Part shown: one piece after another, positions 7,515 through 16,553 of the stretch
Numbering within the stretch: position 1 is the stretch's first letter
Layout: the number at the start of each line of letters is the position of its first letter
Source: Amorphus sp040750475
GTDB taxonomy: Bacteria; Pseudomonadota; Alphaproteobacteria; Rhizobiales; Amorphaceae
NCBI RefSeq assembly: GCF_040750475.1
Contig: NZ_JABJVY010000018.1
Coordinates: 56,351 to 120,350 of the forward strand
Length of the DNA: 64,000 nucleotides
Direction of reading: 5' to 3'
Notes under the pieces: generated by a model
What the model was told of the DNA's origin: nothing
The model's input: the letters and a program-made list of their open reading frames with translations, nothing else
Databases searched by the model: none
Made by a program: the position numbers and the translations under genes

Positions 7515-9029
7515 TCAGCCGCTCACCGTCGCCAGGTTCTCGGTCGCCGAGGCGCCGACATAGGCCGCCGCACTTTCGCCGGCGAGCTTCCCGAACACCG
7601 AGCCGGACATCAGCCCGGTGCCGCCGGGATAGTTCTCGAAGAACAGGCCGCCGACCAATTCGCCCGCCGCGTAAAGGCCGGGGATCGACTGATCGGTCAT
7701 GTCCTGGACTTCGCCCTTGGTATTGATCTGCAAGCCACCGAAGGTGAACGTAATGCCTGTTGTGGTCACGAAAGCCACATAAGGCGGCTTGTTGATCGGC
7801 AGTGCCCAGTTCGACTTGGGCGGCGTGATGCCCGTGGTCGTCTTCCCGTCGAGGATCGCCGGGTTGTACTTCTGGTCGCCACAGGCGGCGTTATACTCCG
7901 CAATCGTCGCCGCGAGCTGCTGCGGGTCGAGCTCGAGCTGCTCCGCCAGCTCCTCGATCGTATCGGCCTCCGCCTTGGTGACCTCCTTGATGCGGTATTC
8001 TTCGCGCAGCATGTGCACGGTCTGCTGATCGAAGATCTGGATGGCGGTGCGCTGCGGCTGCGCCATGATTTCGCGGCCGAACTTCGCATAGGTGAGATTG
8101 CGATAGTCCTCGCCCTCGTCGACGAAGCGTTCGCAATTCACGTTGACCATGATGCCGAGCGGATAGGAGTGCTTCTGGAAGTTGTCCAGCACCCAGCGGT
8201 CGCCATAGGGCGGCGCGGAGATGTCCCACTCGCAGGCATGGCAGCTCGACCAGTTGCCGTAGGGTTTGGCGCCGATGTCCAACGCCATCTTGATGCCCTC
8301 GCCCATATTGTGCCGGGTTCCGCGCACGCGGCAGAGGTCCCAGCCAGGGCCGAGATAGCGCACGCGCATCTCCGGATTGGACTCAAAGCCGCCGCACGCG
8401 AGGATGATCGCCTTGGCGGTGATGGAGGCGTAACCCTCCTTGGTCCTGACGCGTACGCCAGTCACCGTGCGATCTTCCGACTGCAACAAGCCGACAGCGG
8501 CGGTGCCGTAGCGGATCTCCACGCCCAGCTTGGCCGCGCGCGTCAACTCCGCCTCGACAAGGCCGGCACCGCCGCCGACGGCTTCGATGTTCACGCCGCC
8601 ATAGAAGTGGTGCTTGCCGTCGACGAGATAGGACTGGCGTCCGAACATCGGCACGAACCGGATCGAATGGCTGCGCAGCCACGCCATTGTCGGCCGCGAC
8701 CGGTCAATCAGAAGATGCGCCAGGTCTTCGTCGGCCTGGTGGTGCGTCACGTCCATCAACTGGTCGTAGAAAAACTTCCGGCTGTGAGACGGCAGCACGA
8801 TCTGGTCGCGCTCGGCATCGGAAAGATCGGTCAGGATGTCTTGAACGACATCCTCCAGTCCCTCATGGGCAAACCGAAATCCGCCGGCGGTGAAATAGGA
8901 GTTGCCGCCCTTTTCCTCTTCGGGAGCGCGCTCCAGGACCAGAACGCGGGCGCCGTTCTCGGATGCCGACAGCGCGGCACATAGCGCCGCATTGCCGGCG
9001 CCGACGACGATGACATCATATTCACTCAC
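7515..9029 (-). CDS. FAD-dependent tricarballylate dehydrogenase-like flavoprotein (TcuA type)
   Basis: A 504-residue flavoprotein of the fumarate reductase/succinate dehydrogenase superfamily, closest in pattern to TcuA, which oxidises tricarballylate to cis-aconitate. The N-terminal dinucleotide-binding site reads DVIVVGAGNAALCAAL, followed by LVLERAPEEEKGGNS; the FAD C-terminal site reads GLYAAGELVGGLFFENYPGG, as in TcuA. The start is a GTG at 9029 behind aggaggaaactgg. It has its own promoter region with operator 2, separate from the ABC genes upstream. No tcuB partner is seen, so electrons must leave by another carrier. 3-Ketosteroid dehydrogenase-like or fumarate reductase-like activity is possible but less likely. 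Confidence 0.8.
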   Translation of the reverse strand: MSEYDVIVVGAGNAALCAALSASENGARVLVLERAPEEEKGGNSYFTAGGFRFAHEGLEDVVQDILTDLSDAERDQIVLPSHSRKFFYDQLMDVTHHQADEDLAHLLIDRSRPTMAWLRSHSIRFVPMFGRQSYLVDGKHHFYGGVNIEAVGGGAGLVEAELTRAAKLGVEIRYGTAAVGLLQSEDRTVTGVRVRTKEGYASITAKAIILACGGFESNPEMRVRYLGPGWDLCRVRGTRHNMGEGIKMALDIGAKPYGNWSSCHACEWDISAPPYGDRWVLDNFQKHSYPLGIMVNVNCERFVDEGEDYRNLTYAKFGREIMAQPQRTAIQIFDQQTVHMLREEYRIKEVTKAEADTIEELAEQLELDPQQLAATIAEYNAACGDQKYNPAILDGKTTTGITPPKSNWALPINKPPYVAFVTTTGITFTFGGLQINTKGEVQDMTDQSIPGLYAAGELVGGLFFENYPGGTGLMSGSVFGKLAGESAAAYVGASATENLATVSG

Positions 9030-9084
9030 CCAGTTTCCTCCTATCGCTCGAACTGCCGCCTTGCGACGGCGTCATTTCACCAAA

Positions 9085-9101
9085 ATGTAAACTGTCGACA
9101 A
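9085..9101. promoter_or_regulatory. Operator 2 (GntR-type palindrome) before the TcuA-like gene
   Basis: ATGTAAAC-T-GTCGACAA, a variant of the perfect site at 5246 (13 of 17 positions identical), centred 64 bases upstream of the TcuA-like start and oriented towards it. It is probably bound by the GntR/FCD regulator at 18826-19560. Confidence 0.65.
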
Positions 9102-9184
9102 TTTGAGATCAATCGGCCCGTCTCGGGAGCCGGCGGACGTCCCACCCTCCCGGTCCTTGGCGCCACACTGCGAAAGGGCACAGA

Positions 9185-9898
9185 TCAACTTCCGAGATAG
9201 GCCTTGCGGACGTGTTCGCTCTTGGAAAGCTCGGCCGCCGTCCCCGACAGGGTGATCTCGCCGCTCTCGATCACATAAGCGCGGTTGGACAGGCGCAGCG
9301 CCATGCTCGCGTTCTGCTCGACCAGCACGATCGAGATCCCTTCGTCCCTGTTGATTTCCTCGATGATCTTGCCGATTTCCTGGACGCGGATCGGGGCCAG
9401 ACCGAGGGAGGGCTCGTCCAACAGCAACAGTCGCGGCCGCGCCATCAGCGCCCGACCGATCGCCAGCATCTGCTGCTCGCCGCCGGACATGGACCCGGCC
9501 ATTTGCCATTCCCGCTCGCGCAGGCGCGGGAAATAGCCGTAGACACGCTCGATCGAGCGCGCGATCTCCTCCTTGTCCTCTTTCAGATAGGCCCCGAGGA
9601 AAAGGTTTTCGCGCACCGTCATGCGCGGAAAGACGCGCCGGCCTTCCGGCGAGAGCGTGATCCCGAGCCGGACCACCGACGGAGGCGCGAGCTTGGAGAT
9701 ATCAGTATCTCCGAACGTGACTTTCCCGCGCGACGGTGGCGTCAGGCCCATGATCGCTCGAAGCGTCGTCGTCTTGCCGGCCCCGTTGCTGCCGATCAAG
9801 GCGACGACCTCCCCCTCCCCGACGGTCAGGGAAACCGACCGCAAGGCCGACCGCTGGCCGTAGTTGACGTCGATGTCGTCGATCGCAAGCGCGCTCAA
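9185..9898 (-). CDS. LIV-type ABC transporter ATP-binding protein LivF
   Basis: Second ATPase of a branched-chain-amino-acid-type (HAAT) importer, 237 residues. Walker A is GSNGAGKT, the signature motif is MSGGEQQML, and Walker B is LLLLDEPSLGL with the following VLVEQN. The start is a TTG at 9898 that overlaps the livG stop codon (CATTGA) and sits behind ggcggaggcagtcca. An upstream open frame to 10012 is livG sequence in another phase. It is the last gene of the five-gene transporter operon. The five genes end at 9185, and the TcuA-like gene begins 155 bases further on with its own operator. Confidence 0.92.
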   Translation of the reverse strand: MSALAIDDIDVNYGQRSALRSVSLTVGEGEVVALIGSNGAGKTTTLRAIMGLTPPSRGKVTFGDTDISKLAPPSVVRLGITLSPEGRRVFPRMTVRENLFLGAYLKEDKEEIARSIERVYGYFPRLREREWQMAGSMSGGEQQMLAIGRALMARPRLLLLDEPSLGLAPIRVQEIGKIIEEINRDEGISIVLVEQNASMALRLSNRAYVIESGEITLSGTAAELSKSEHVRKAYLGS

Positions 9899-10668
9899 TG
9901 GACTGCCTCCGCCCCCAGATAGGCCTCGATGACCTGCGGATTGGACTTGATCTCGTCCGGTTTGCCTGCGGCGATCTGCTCGCCGTGATCGAGCACAATG
10001 ATCCGGTCGCAAATGCCCATGACGAGGCGCATATCGTGCTCCACGATCAGGACACTCGCCTGGCCGCTCTCGTGGATCTGGCGGATCAGCCGTCCCATCG
10101 CGGCCGATTCCTCCGGATTCAAGCCAGCCGCCGGCTCATCCATCATGATCACCTTGGGCTCCGAGGCGAGCGCGATCGCCACTCCCAGCCGACGCTGGTA
10201 GCCGTAGGGCAACGCCCCGGCCAAATGGTCGTGGACATGGGCAATCCCGACCTGATGGAGCAGCTGCATGCAGCGCTCTCGGGCGCGCTCCATCGCCTCT
10301 GCCGATCCCGGCGTCGGCAGCAGCGAGCCGAGGAAGCTGACATTCATGCGGGTGATGGCGCCGCGGATCACATTCTCCAGAACGCTCGCCGCCGGGAACA
10401 CGCTGGTCGCCTGGAATGTCCGCGACAGGCCCAGGCGCACGATGCGGTTCGGCCTGAGCCCGACGATGCTCTGGCCGTCGAACGAGATCTCACCCGAAGA
10501 CGGCGGCAACTGTCCGCTGACGACATTGAAGCAGGTGGTCTTGCCCGCGCCGTTCGGGCCGATCAGACCCACCACTTCCGCGTCCCCCACCATGAAGGAG
10601 ATGTTCTTCAGCGCCCACAGGCCACCGAACCGCTTCTGGACGTCTTTGACTTCGAGAACCGGTTTCAT
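9895..10668 (-). CDS. LIV-type ABC transporter ATP-binding protein LivG
   Basis: First ATPase of the importer, 257 residues, starting MKPVLEVKDVQKRFGG. It has Walker A GPNGAGKT, the LivG-type insert GLSRTFQATSVFP, a poorly conserved signature segment (PYGYQRRL), Walker B VIMMDEPAAGLNP and IVEHDM. The ribosome site is aggggctgacg. It overlaps livF by four bases and follows livM by two bases. Confidence 0.92.
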   Translation of the reverse strand: MKPVLEVKDVQKRFGGLWALKNISFMVGDAEVVGLIGPNGAGKTTCFNVVSGQLPPSSGEISFDGQSIVGLRPNRIVRLGLSRTFQATSVFPAASVLENVIRGAITRMNVSFLGSLLPTPGSAEAMERARERCMQLLHQVGIAHVHDHLAGALPYGYQRRLGVAIALASEPKVIMMDEPAAGLNPEESAAMGRLIRQIHESGQASVLIVEHDMRLVMGICDRIIVLDHGEQIAAGKPDEIKSNPQVIEAYLGAEAVH

Positions 10669-10670
10669 CG

Positions 10671-11657
10671 TCAGCCCCTGTTCGGCTTCACGAGCGAGGC
10701 GAGCGAAATGAGGCCGCCCGGGAGGAAGCGAAGGACAACGATCATGACGGCGCCGTAGAGGATGTGCTGCATCCCCGCGAAATCCCGCAACAGCTCGGGA
10801 AGCGGCGTCAAAAACAACGCTCCGACCAGCGCGCCCCAGTAAAGCGACCGCCCTCCCACCACGATCATCGTGATGAAGGCGACCGAATTCTGGAAGGTGA
10901 AGGTGTCCGGCGAGATGTAGCGAATATAGTGCGCCATCATCGCCCCGCCGACGCCAGCGATCCCACTGCCGATGGCGAACGCCACGATCTGGAAGCGCGA
11001 CGTGTCGATCCCGCAGGATTCCGCCAGATCGATATTCTGCTGGATCGAATGAAAGGCCCGACCGAACATCGACCGGTTGAGCGCCCAGGTCAGCAGCAGA
11101 ACCAGTATGAACATCGCAAACGCGAAGTAGAAGAACGACGACCGCGATGCGAAGCTGAGCCCGAACAGGGCCATCGGCGGAATGCTGATCAGCCCGTTGG
11201 CGCCGTTGGTGACATCCGACCAGTTGAGCGCGACCAGCGTGAAGATCTGGCCGAACAGGAAGGTGACCAGAACGAAGTAGACCCCGCGCAGCCGCAGGAT
11301 GACCGCCCCCAGAAGCGCAGCCGACGTCGCCGTCGCCAAACCGCTGATGACCAGCGACAGGAGCGGCGGCACCCCAAGTCTCAGCGCCAGCAACGCGGAG
11401 ATGTAGGCGCCCAGCCCGGCAAACGCGGCGTGGCCGAGCGACAGCTGGCCCACCGAGTAGATAATCCACAGGCTGAGCGCGAAAATCCCGCTGAGCAGCG
11501 TCAGGTTGGCGATGTGGACGTAGAACAGGTTGGGCAGCAGGCTGGGCACGAACGCAGCGGCGCCACAGGCCACAATCACGAGCACCAAGGGCGTCCAGGA
11601 CCGCCGCGCCGGATCCGACGGGGCGGACTTGTCGAGCACCATCGACGTCTCCCTCAT
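10671..11657 (-). CDS. LIV-type ABC transporter permease LivM
   Basis: Inner-membrane permease of 328 residues with eight or more hydrophobic segments and the LivM motif GQLSLGHAAFAGLGAY. The ATG at 11657 sits next to the livH stop codon and is preceded by gggaggcatag, an ideal ribosome site. The EAA-like cytoplasmic loop is around FGRAFHSIQQNIDLAESCGI. It pairs with LivH to form the channel. Confidence 0.92.
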   Translation of the reverse strand: MRETSMVLDKSAPSDPARRSWTPLVLVIVACGAAAFVPSLLPNLFYVHIANLTLLSGIFALSLWIIYSVGQLSLGHAAFAGLGAYISALLALRLGVPPLLSLVISGLATATSAALLGAVILRLRGVYFVLVTFLFGQIFTLVALNWSDVTNGANGLISIPPMALFGLSFASRSSFFYFAFAMFILVLLLTWALNRSMFGRAFHSIQQNIDLAESCGIDTSRFQIVAFAIGSGIAGVGGAMMAHYIRYISPDTFTFQNSVAFITMIVVGGRSLYWGALVGALFLTPLPELLRDFAGMQHILYGAVMIVVLRFLPGGLISLASLVKPNRG

Positions 11658-12527
11658 CTATGCCTCCCGATGGCCCAGCAGGCCGGAAGGCCGGATCAGC
11701 AGGATCCCGATCACCAGGGCAAGCTGCAGGATGTCGGCGACCACCGAGCCCAGCATGGTCGCGCCGTAGCTTTCGATCAGCCCGAGCAGGAGCCCGCCCA
11801 GGATCGCTCCCGGGATCGACCCCAAACCGCCGAGAATGACGACGATGAAGGCTTTGAGCATCGGCGTCGTGCCCACGAAGGGCGAGACCGCGAACACCGG
11901 AGCCATCAGCGCACCGGCAACGGCGGCCAGCGCCACGGAGATCCCGAACGCCAGAGGAAAGATGCGATCCACCGAAATGCCCTGGATCAGCGCCGCTTCC
12001 TGATCTTGGGCGACCGCCCGCATCGCGCGTCCGAGCTTGTGCTTCTGCATGAACAGCCAGAACCCGCCGACGATCACGGCCGCCGCGGCGATGACCAGCA
12101 GGCGCGACCAGGTGAAGACGACGGGCCCGACATGCAGCGACCCTTCGACCACGTCCGGAATCGCACGCGGCGAGGCGCCGAAGAACATGAGAACGGCGTT
12201 CTGCAGAACGACCGAAATCCCGAGGGTGGCGATCATGCCGGTGAGTTCGTCGGATCTCAGCGGACGAATGACCAGCCATTCGACCACCATCCCGATCAGA
12301 CCCACGCAAACCGCCGCCAGAACCAACGTGAGGACGAACGGGACTTCCCACTGGGCGAACGTGTAGAACGCGACAAGACTGCCGATCATGTAAAATTCGC
12401 CGTGGGCGAAGTTCACGATCCTCATGATTCCGAAGACCAGCGTAAAACCGACCGCCATCAGCATGTACATCATGCCGATGACCAGGCCGTTCACTCCGGC
12501 CTGGACCGTGAGCGTCATAAAATCCAT
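11658..12527 (-). CDS. LIV-type ABC transporter permease LivH
   Basis: Inner-membrane permease of 289 residues. LivH hallmarks are GVNGLVIGMMYMLMAVGFTLVFGI, MRIVNFAHGEFYMIG, and the loop LGRAMRAVAQDQEAALIQGI near residue 170-190. The ATG at 12527 (MDFMTLTVQAG) is the best start; a second ATG nine bases downstream is possible, and the frame upstream of 12527 shows no protein-like sequence. It follows the binding-protein gene by 49 bases. Confidence 0.9.
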   Translation of the reverse strand: MDFMTLTVQAGVNGLVIGMMYMLMAVGFTLVFGIMRIVNFAHGEFYMIGSLVAFYTFAQWEVPFVLTLVLAAVCVGLIGMVVEWLVIRPLRSDELTGMIATLGISVVLQNAVLMFFGASPRAIPDVVEGSLHVGPVVFTWSRLLVIAAAAVIVGGFWLFMQKHKLGRAMRAVAQDQEAALIQGISVDRIFPLAFGISVALAAVAGALMAPVFAVSPFVGTTPMLKAFIVVILGGLGSIPGAILGGLLLGLIESYGATMLGSVVADILQLALVIGILLIRPSGLLGHREA

Positions 12528-12576
12528 TTCGCATCTCGCGGAATTTGAGGTGGCGCAGAGCGCCACCGTTTTACGA

Positions 12577-13737
12577 CTACTCGCAGCGAGTCGGGCTGCA
12601 GGTCGCCACGACCTTCGGCTCGCCGTCGGTCACATGACCGATGCTGTAGGGGACGAAGAGCTGCCGCTGGGTGCCCCAGTAGTCGTTGCCGATCCACCGG
12701 GCCTTGCCGGCCGGCCCTTCGAAGTCCGAAATCTTGCTCATCGCTGCCGCAACGGCGTCTGTGTCGTCGACCGATCCGGTTTCGCGCATCGCCTCGAACA
12801 CCATCATGATCGAAGTATAGAAGCCCGGGCTGAACGCGTTCATCGTGCCGCCATAAGCCTTCTCGAACCGTTCCTCATAGGCAACGGCGCTCGGCAGCGA
12901 CGGGTCGTATTCCTGATGAACGTAGAGCCCTTCGGAGGCTTCGGGGCCGGCAACGGCCAGAATGTCCGGCGTGGCATCGCCGCCGGTGCGAACGATATTG
13001 CCCTTGAAGCCGAGTTCGCGGAGCTGCTTCACCAGAAGGCCCGCGGTCTGGGGCGGGCTGCCGTCGAGCTCGAAAGTGTCGATGCCCTGGGCCAGCACAC
13101 GGGTCAGGATCGGTACGAAGTCGACGCGACCGCGCTCGTAGAATTCCTGCGCGGGAAAGCTCGCCCCGGCCGCCTCGTAGGCCTTGGCCAGATCGTTCAC
13201 CATCGCCTGACCGGTCTCGTCGTTCGGGAACAGCCCGCCGACTTTTTTCGCGTCCAGATTCTTCACCACCCATTCGATCTGCGGCTTGGCGTACACTTCC
13301 GTCGGCAGAATGGCGCGGAAGCTGTAGGGATATTCCTTCGCCGCGGCGATCGGCGTGAAACCGGCCGTCAGGGTGATCTTCTTGTTTTCGGTGGCCATCG
13401 GAACGAGAGCGGCCAGCGGCGCGGACCCGAGCGGCCCGACGACAAACGCCGCATCGTCCTCGAAGATGAGGCGATTCATCGCAGTCACGGCATCGTTCGG
13501 CTTATAGTGACTGTCGTAGGCTGCGATCTTGAGATCGTAGGTGGTGTCCCCGACCTTCAGGCCGCCGTCCTTCTGGACGTCCTCGATTGCGAGTTCCAGC
13601 GCGCCCTTCATCGCGCTTCCCCAGGCCGCGGCGCCACCCGACAACGGCGCAACAAGGCCGATTGTCATGGTCTCTGCATGCGCGGCGGTCCCGAGGGCGA
13701 TGACCGGAACACTCAGTGCCAAAGCGAGTGATCTCAC
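12577..13737 (-). CDS. LIV-type ABC transporter substrate-binding protein
   Basis: Periplasmic binding protein (peripla_BP_6 type), 386 residues, first gene of the importer operon. GTG start at 13737 behind aggggaggaaagtc. The signal peptide is RSLALALSVPVIALGTAAHA, cleaved near residue 21. The mature start TMTIGLVAPLSGGAAAWG and the AFVVGPLGSAPLAALVP segment are typical of the family. The ligand is not readable from sequence; the regulon around it (lyase, PrpF-, TcuA- and PrpD-like enzymes) points to an organic acid rather than an amino acid. Operator 3 lies 72-86 bases upstream. Confidence 0.9.
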   Translation of the reverse strand: MRSLALALSVPVIALGTAAHAETMTIGLVAPLSGGAAAWGSAMKGALELAIEDVQKDGGLKVGDTTYDLKIAAYDSHYKPNDAVTAMNRLIFEDDAAFVVGPLGSAPLAALVPMATENKKITLTAGFTPIAAAKEYPYSFRAILPTEVYAKPQIEWVVKNLDAKKVGGLFPNDETGQAMVNDLAKAYEAAGASFPAQEFYERGRVDFVPILTRVLAQGIDTFELDGSPPQTAGLLVKQLRELGFKGNIVRTGGDATPDILAVAGPEASEGLYVHQEYDPSLPSAVAYEERFEKAYGGTMNAFSPGFYTSIMMVFEAMRETGSVDDTDAVAAAMSKISDFEGPAGKARWIGNDYWGTQRQLFVPYSIGHVTDGEPKVVATCSPTRCE

Positions 13738-13806
13738 GACTTTCCTCCCCTGTTTTCGGGCGGAGCACCCACCCGGTTGATGGACTTATGTCCGCAATCC
13801 AGCCTT

Positions 13807-13823
13807 CAGTCAACTGTTGACAC
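13807..13823. promoter_or_regulatory. Operator 3 (GntR-type palindrome) in the transporter/aldehyde dehydrogenase divergent promoter
   Basis: Contains the perfect 13-base palindrome GTCAAC-T-GTTGAC (13809-13821). It sits between the divergent binding-protein gene (start 13737) and aldehyde dehydrogenase gene (start 13878), so one site could control the two largest units of the cluster. It shares the core of operator 1. Confidence 0.75.
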
Positions 13824-13877
13824 TTTACAGTTTGCCAATCAGGTTGTGCCCGCTTCTAGGGCGGCAGGGAGGAAACA

Positions 13878-15350
13878 ATGCGTGCGTACGGGCTTTTCAT
13901 CGGCGGAGAGTGGGTTGGAGCCTCGGCCGGTCGAACCTTCCGGTCGACGAACCCTTATACGGGAGAGCCGTGGGCGACTTTGCGGGAGGCAACCGCCGAG
14001 GACGTCGACACCGCCGTCGCCGCCGCGCGAACCGCTCAGAAAGACTGGCAGGCCACAAGCGGGGCACATCGCGCGGAGGCCCTACACGCGATTGCCTCCG
14101 CCGTGCTTTCCCATGCCGACGAGCTGGCTGTCTTCGAGACCACCGACAACGGAAAAATCATCCGCGAAACGCGCTCCCAGATGCGCTTTTTCGCCCGCCT
14201 GTGCCGCTACTATGCCGGCTATGCCGATAAGCTCTACGGCAGCGTCATTCCGCTCGACCAGCCGACCGTCTTCGATTTCACCGTGCGCGAGCCCTATGGC
14301 GTCGTTGGGCTGATCACGGCGTGGAACTCGCCGATCAGCCTGCTCGGCAACAAGCTGCCGGCCGCACTCGCCGCTGGAAACTGCGCGGTGGTGAAACCGT
14401 CCGAACACGCCTCGGTCTCGACGCTGGAGCTGTGCAAGATCTTTCAGGAGGCCGGACTGCCGGCCGGCGTCGTCAATGTCGTCACCGGAGGCCCCGAAGT
14501 GGGCGCCGCGATGGTGGCCCACCCGGACGTGGCCAAGATCAGCTTCACCGGAAGTCCCGGGGTCGGCCGGAAGATCGCGGCGGCAGCGGGTAAGTATCTG
14601 AAGCCCGTCACTCTCGAACTCGGCGGCAAGTCGCCCAACATCGTGTTTGCCGACGCCGACCCGGAAGCGGCGACCGTCGGAGCGCTCGCCGGAATCTTCG
14701 GAGCGACCGGACAGACCTGTGTCGCCGGCTCGCGCCTCCTGGTTCAACGTCCGGTCTACGACGACATCGTCGGGCGCCTTGCCAAGCGGGCCGAGGCGAT
14801 CAAGCTCGGTGATCCGCTCGACCCCGCCTCCGAAATGGGGACCGCGGCCAACCAGCCCCAGTTCGATCGCATCATGGCGTCGATCGAACGCGCAAAATCG
14901 GACGGCGCCCGTCTGGTCACCGGCGGCGCCCGCGCCACCGGCGATGGGCTCGACAAGGGCCTCTTCATCCAGCCCACGATCTTTTCAGATGTCGCCAACA
15001 CCATGCACGTCGCGCAGGAGGAGATCTTCGGCCCGGTGCTGGCCGTCCTGCCCTTCGACGAAGAGGACGAGGCGGTCGCGATCGCCAACGACATCCCGTT
15101 CGGGCTTGCCGCCGGCGTCTGGACCAAGGACGTTTCGCGCGCGATGCGCATGATCCCGAAGCTGAAAACCGGCGTGGTGTGGGTCAACACCTACCGGGCC
15201 GTTGCCGCCCAAGCCCCCTTTGGCGGCGTCAAGGACAGTGGCTTCGGCCGCGAGCGTGGCGAACAAGGGCTCCTGGAGTTCTCCACCGTCAAGAACGTAA
15301 TGATCGACTATTCGAGCGAGATCCGGGACCCGTTCGCCATCAAGAACTAG
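13878..15350 (+). CDS. NAD(P)-dependent aldehyde dehydrogenase
   Basis: A 490-residue member of the ALDH superfamily that oxidises an aldehyde to its carboxylate. The nucleotide-binding region has GLITAWNSPISLLGNKL and KPSEHASVSTLEL; the FTGSPGVG loop, catalytic Glu247 in LELGGKSPN and nucleophile Cys281 in GQTCVAGSR are intact and show the normal 34-residue spacing. A strong ribosome site, gggaggaaaca, precedes the ATG. It heads a plus-strand series (ALDH, SDR, lactonase-like, MmgE/PrpD) and is transcribed divergently from the importer under operator 3. Substrate unknown. Confidence 0.92.
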   Translation: MRAYGLFIGGEWVGASAGRTFRSTNPYTGEPWATLREATAEDVDTAVAAARTAQKDWQATSGAHRAEALHAIASAVLSHADELAVFETTDNGKIIRETRSQMRFFARLCRYYAGYADKLYGSVIPLDQPTVFDFTVREPYGVVGLITAWNSPISLLGNKLPAALAAGNCAVVKPSEHASVSTLELCKIFQEAGLPAGVVNVVTGGPEVGAAMVAHPDVAKISFTGSPGVGRKIAAAAGKYLKPVTLELGGKSPNIVFADADPEAATVGALAGIFGATGQTCVAGSRLLVQRPVYDDIVGRLAKRAEAIKLGDPLDPASEMGTAANQPQFDRIMASIERAKSDGARLVTGGARATGDGLDKGLFIQPTIFSDVANTMHVAQEEIFGPVLAVLPFDEEDEAVAIANDIPFGLAAGVWTKDVSRAMRMIPKLKTGVVWVNTYRAVAAQAPFGGVKDSGFGRERGEQGLLEFSTVKNVMIDYSSEIRDPFAIKN

Positions 15351-15455
15351 AGCATGTCCAGGCCAAGTGGAAACCGGTTGGCCGTCCGGACATGCGTCAA
15401 AACAAAGGGTTAGAGCCGATCGGCGTTTCCGTGAAACGCTGACAGGCTCTAAGAC
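15351..15455. repeat. RIME-like intergenic element
   Basis: Starts one base after the ALDH stop. Modules: GAGCATGTCC, CAAGTGGAAACCGGTTGGCCGTCCGG, ATGCGTCAAAACAAAGGG and a small hairpin GGCGTTTCC-GTGAAACGC. It shares 30 bases nearly exactly with the inverted segment 4804-4835, and the GTGGAAACCGG-TGGCCG module with 19710-19735 and, inverted, with 30490-30515 and 50815-50845. Confidence 0.7.
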
Positions 15456-15534
15456 CTGGCTTCTGAACTGGACTGCGCCGCGGCAACAACCAGCGCGCAG
15501 CGAAACAAGATCGACGTGAAGGAAACGCAAGACG

Positions 15535-16518
15535 ATGAAGATCAAGGACGGAAAATTTCTGATCACCGGCGGCGTCAGCCTGATCGGGTCGCACATCACC
15601 GAGCAACTTCTGGCGGCCGGCGCCGGCGAGGTGATGCTGTTCGACAATTACTCGCTCGGCTCGCCCGACCTGATCGCGGACCTTCTGAAGGACGAGCGCG
15701 TGACGCTCGTGCGCGGCGACATCACGCGCATCAACGAGCTCTATGACGCACTGGACGGGGTCGACGGGCTGTTTGCCGCCGCCGCCTTTCTCACCCTGCC
15801 CTTCAGCCAGAACCCCGGCCTCGGGCTCAACGTCAATGCGATCGGCCAGTTCAACGTGTTCGAGGCGTGCCGCTATCGCGGCGTGAAGAAGGTGATCTTC
15901 TCCTCCTCCGTGGCGACCTACGGCGATCCCGAGTCCGGCCTGATTGACGAGGATACACCGTTTCGCTGGCACACCATGCAGCCGGCCGGCGTTCTCTACG
16001 GAACGACCAAGATCCTGGGCGAAACGCTGGGCAACCTCTATTCGGCCCGCCACGGCGTGAACTCCGTGTCGCTGCGTTACGCGACCGTCTACGGCGAGCG
16101 CCAGCACTATCGCGGTGTGAACGCGCTCTACATCATCAAGACCTACGACGAGCTCGTCCAGGGCCGCCGGCCGGTGATCCCGGGCGACGGCAGCGAGGTG
16201 CACGACTACGTCCACGTCGCCGATGTGGCGCGCGCCAACCTGATGGCGATGGAAAGCGACGTCACCGGGGAATCGTTCAACGTCGCGACCGGCAAGGCCA
16301 CGTCGCTCAACCGCCTGGTGGAGATCATCAGCGACATCATCGGGACCGACCTGAAGCCGGAGTACAAGGAGACCGCCGGGCAGGTCCGGGTGACAACCTC
16401 CAGCACGCTCGACTTTTCCATCGAGCGGATCGAACGCGCGGTTGGCTGGAAACCCGAGATCTCCATCGAAGACGGCATCGCGCGCCTGATCCGCTGGCGC
16501 CAGAGCCAAGCGGCTTAA
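15535..16518 (+). CDS. Extended SDR: NAD-dependent epimerase/dehydratase family
   Basis: A 327-residue extended short-chain dehydrogenase, resembling nucleotide-sugar 4-epimerases. It has FSSSVATYGDPE and the catalytic pair Tyr155-Lys159 (YGTTK), then SLRYATVYGERQHYRG. The nucleotide-binding motif is TGGVSLIG, with Ser at the position where these enzymes normally have the middle glycine (TGGxGxIG); that is unusual. No sugar-nucleotide pathway is near, so it more likely acts as a dehydrogenase or epimerase in the acid-degradation pathway of this cluster. The ribosome site is gaaggaaacgc. It is followed after 35 bases by the metallo-hydrolase gene. Confidence 0.82.
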   Translation: MKIKDGKFLITGGVSLIGSHITEQLLAAGAGEVMLFDNYSLGSPDLIADLLKDERVTLVRGDITRINELYDALDGVDGLFAAAAFLTLPFSQNPGLGLNVNAIGQFNVFEACRYRGVKKVIFSSSVATYGDPESGLIDEDTPFRWHTMQPAGVLYGTTKILGETLGNLYSARHGVNSVSLRYATVYGERQHYRGVNALYIIKTYDELVQGRRPVIPGDGSEVHDYVHVADVARANLMAMESDVTGESFNVATGKATSLNRLVEIISDIIGTDLKPEYKETAGQVRVTTSSTLDFSIERIERAVGWKPEISIEDGIARLIRWRQSQAA

Positions 16519-16553
16519 GCACGCTCAGGCCGCGAGAACGAGAACATCTAACC

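Noticed and set aside
9895..12534. Apparent 879-residue permease-ATPase fusion on the minus strand
   Set aside because: The first two thirds are out of phase with the real livH and livM frames; only the livG part is genuine, so this is not a LivM-LivG fusion like the one at 60136-61893.
10764..12548. 594-codon plus-strand open frame
   Set aside because: Antisense of livM/livH; low-complexity RDHQ-rich product.
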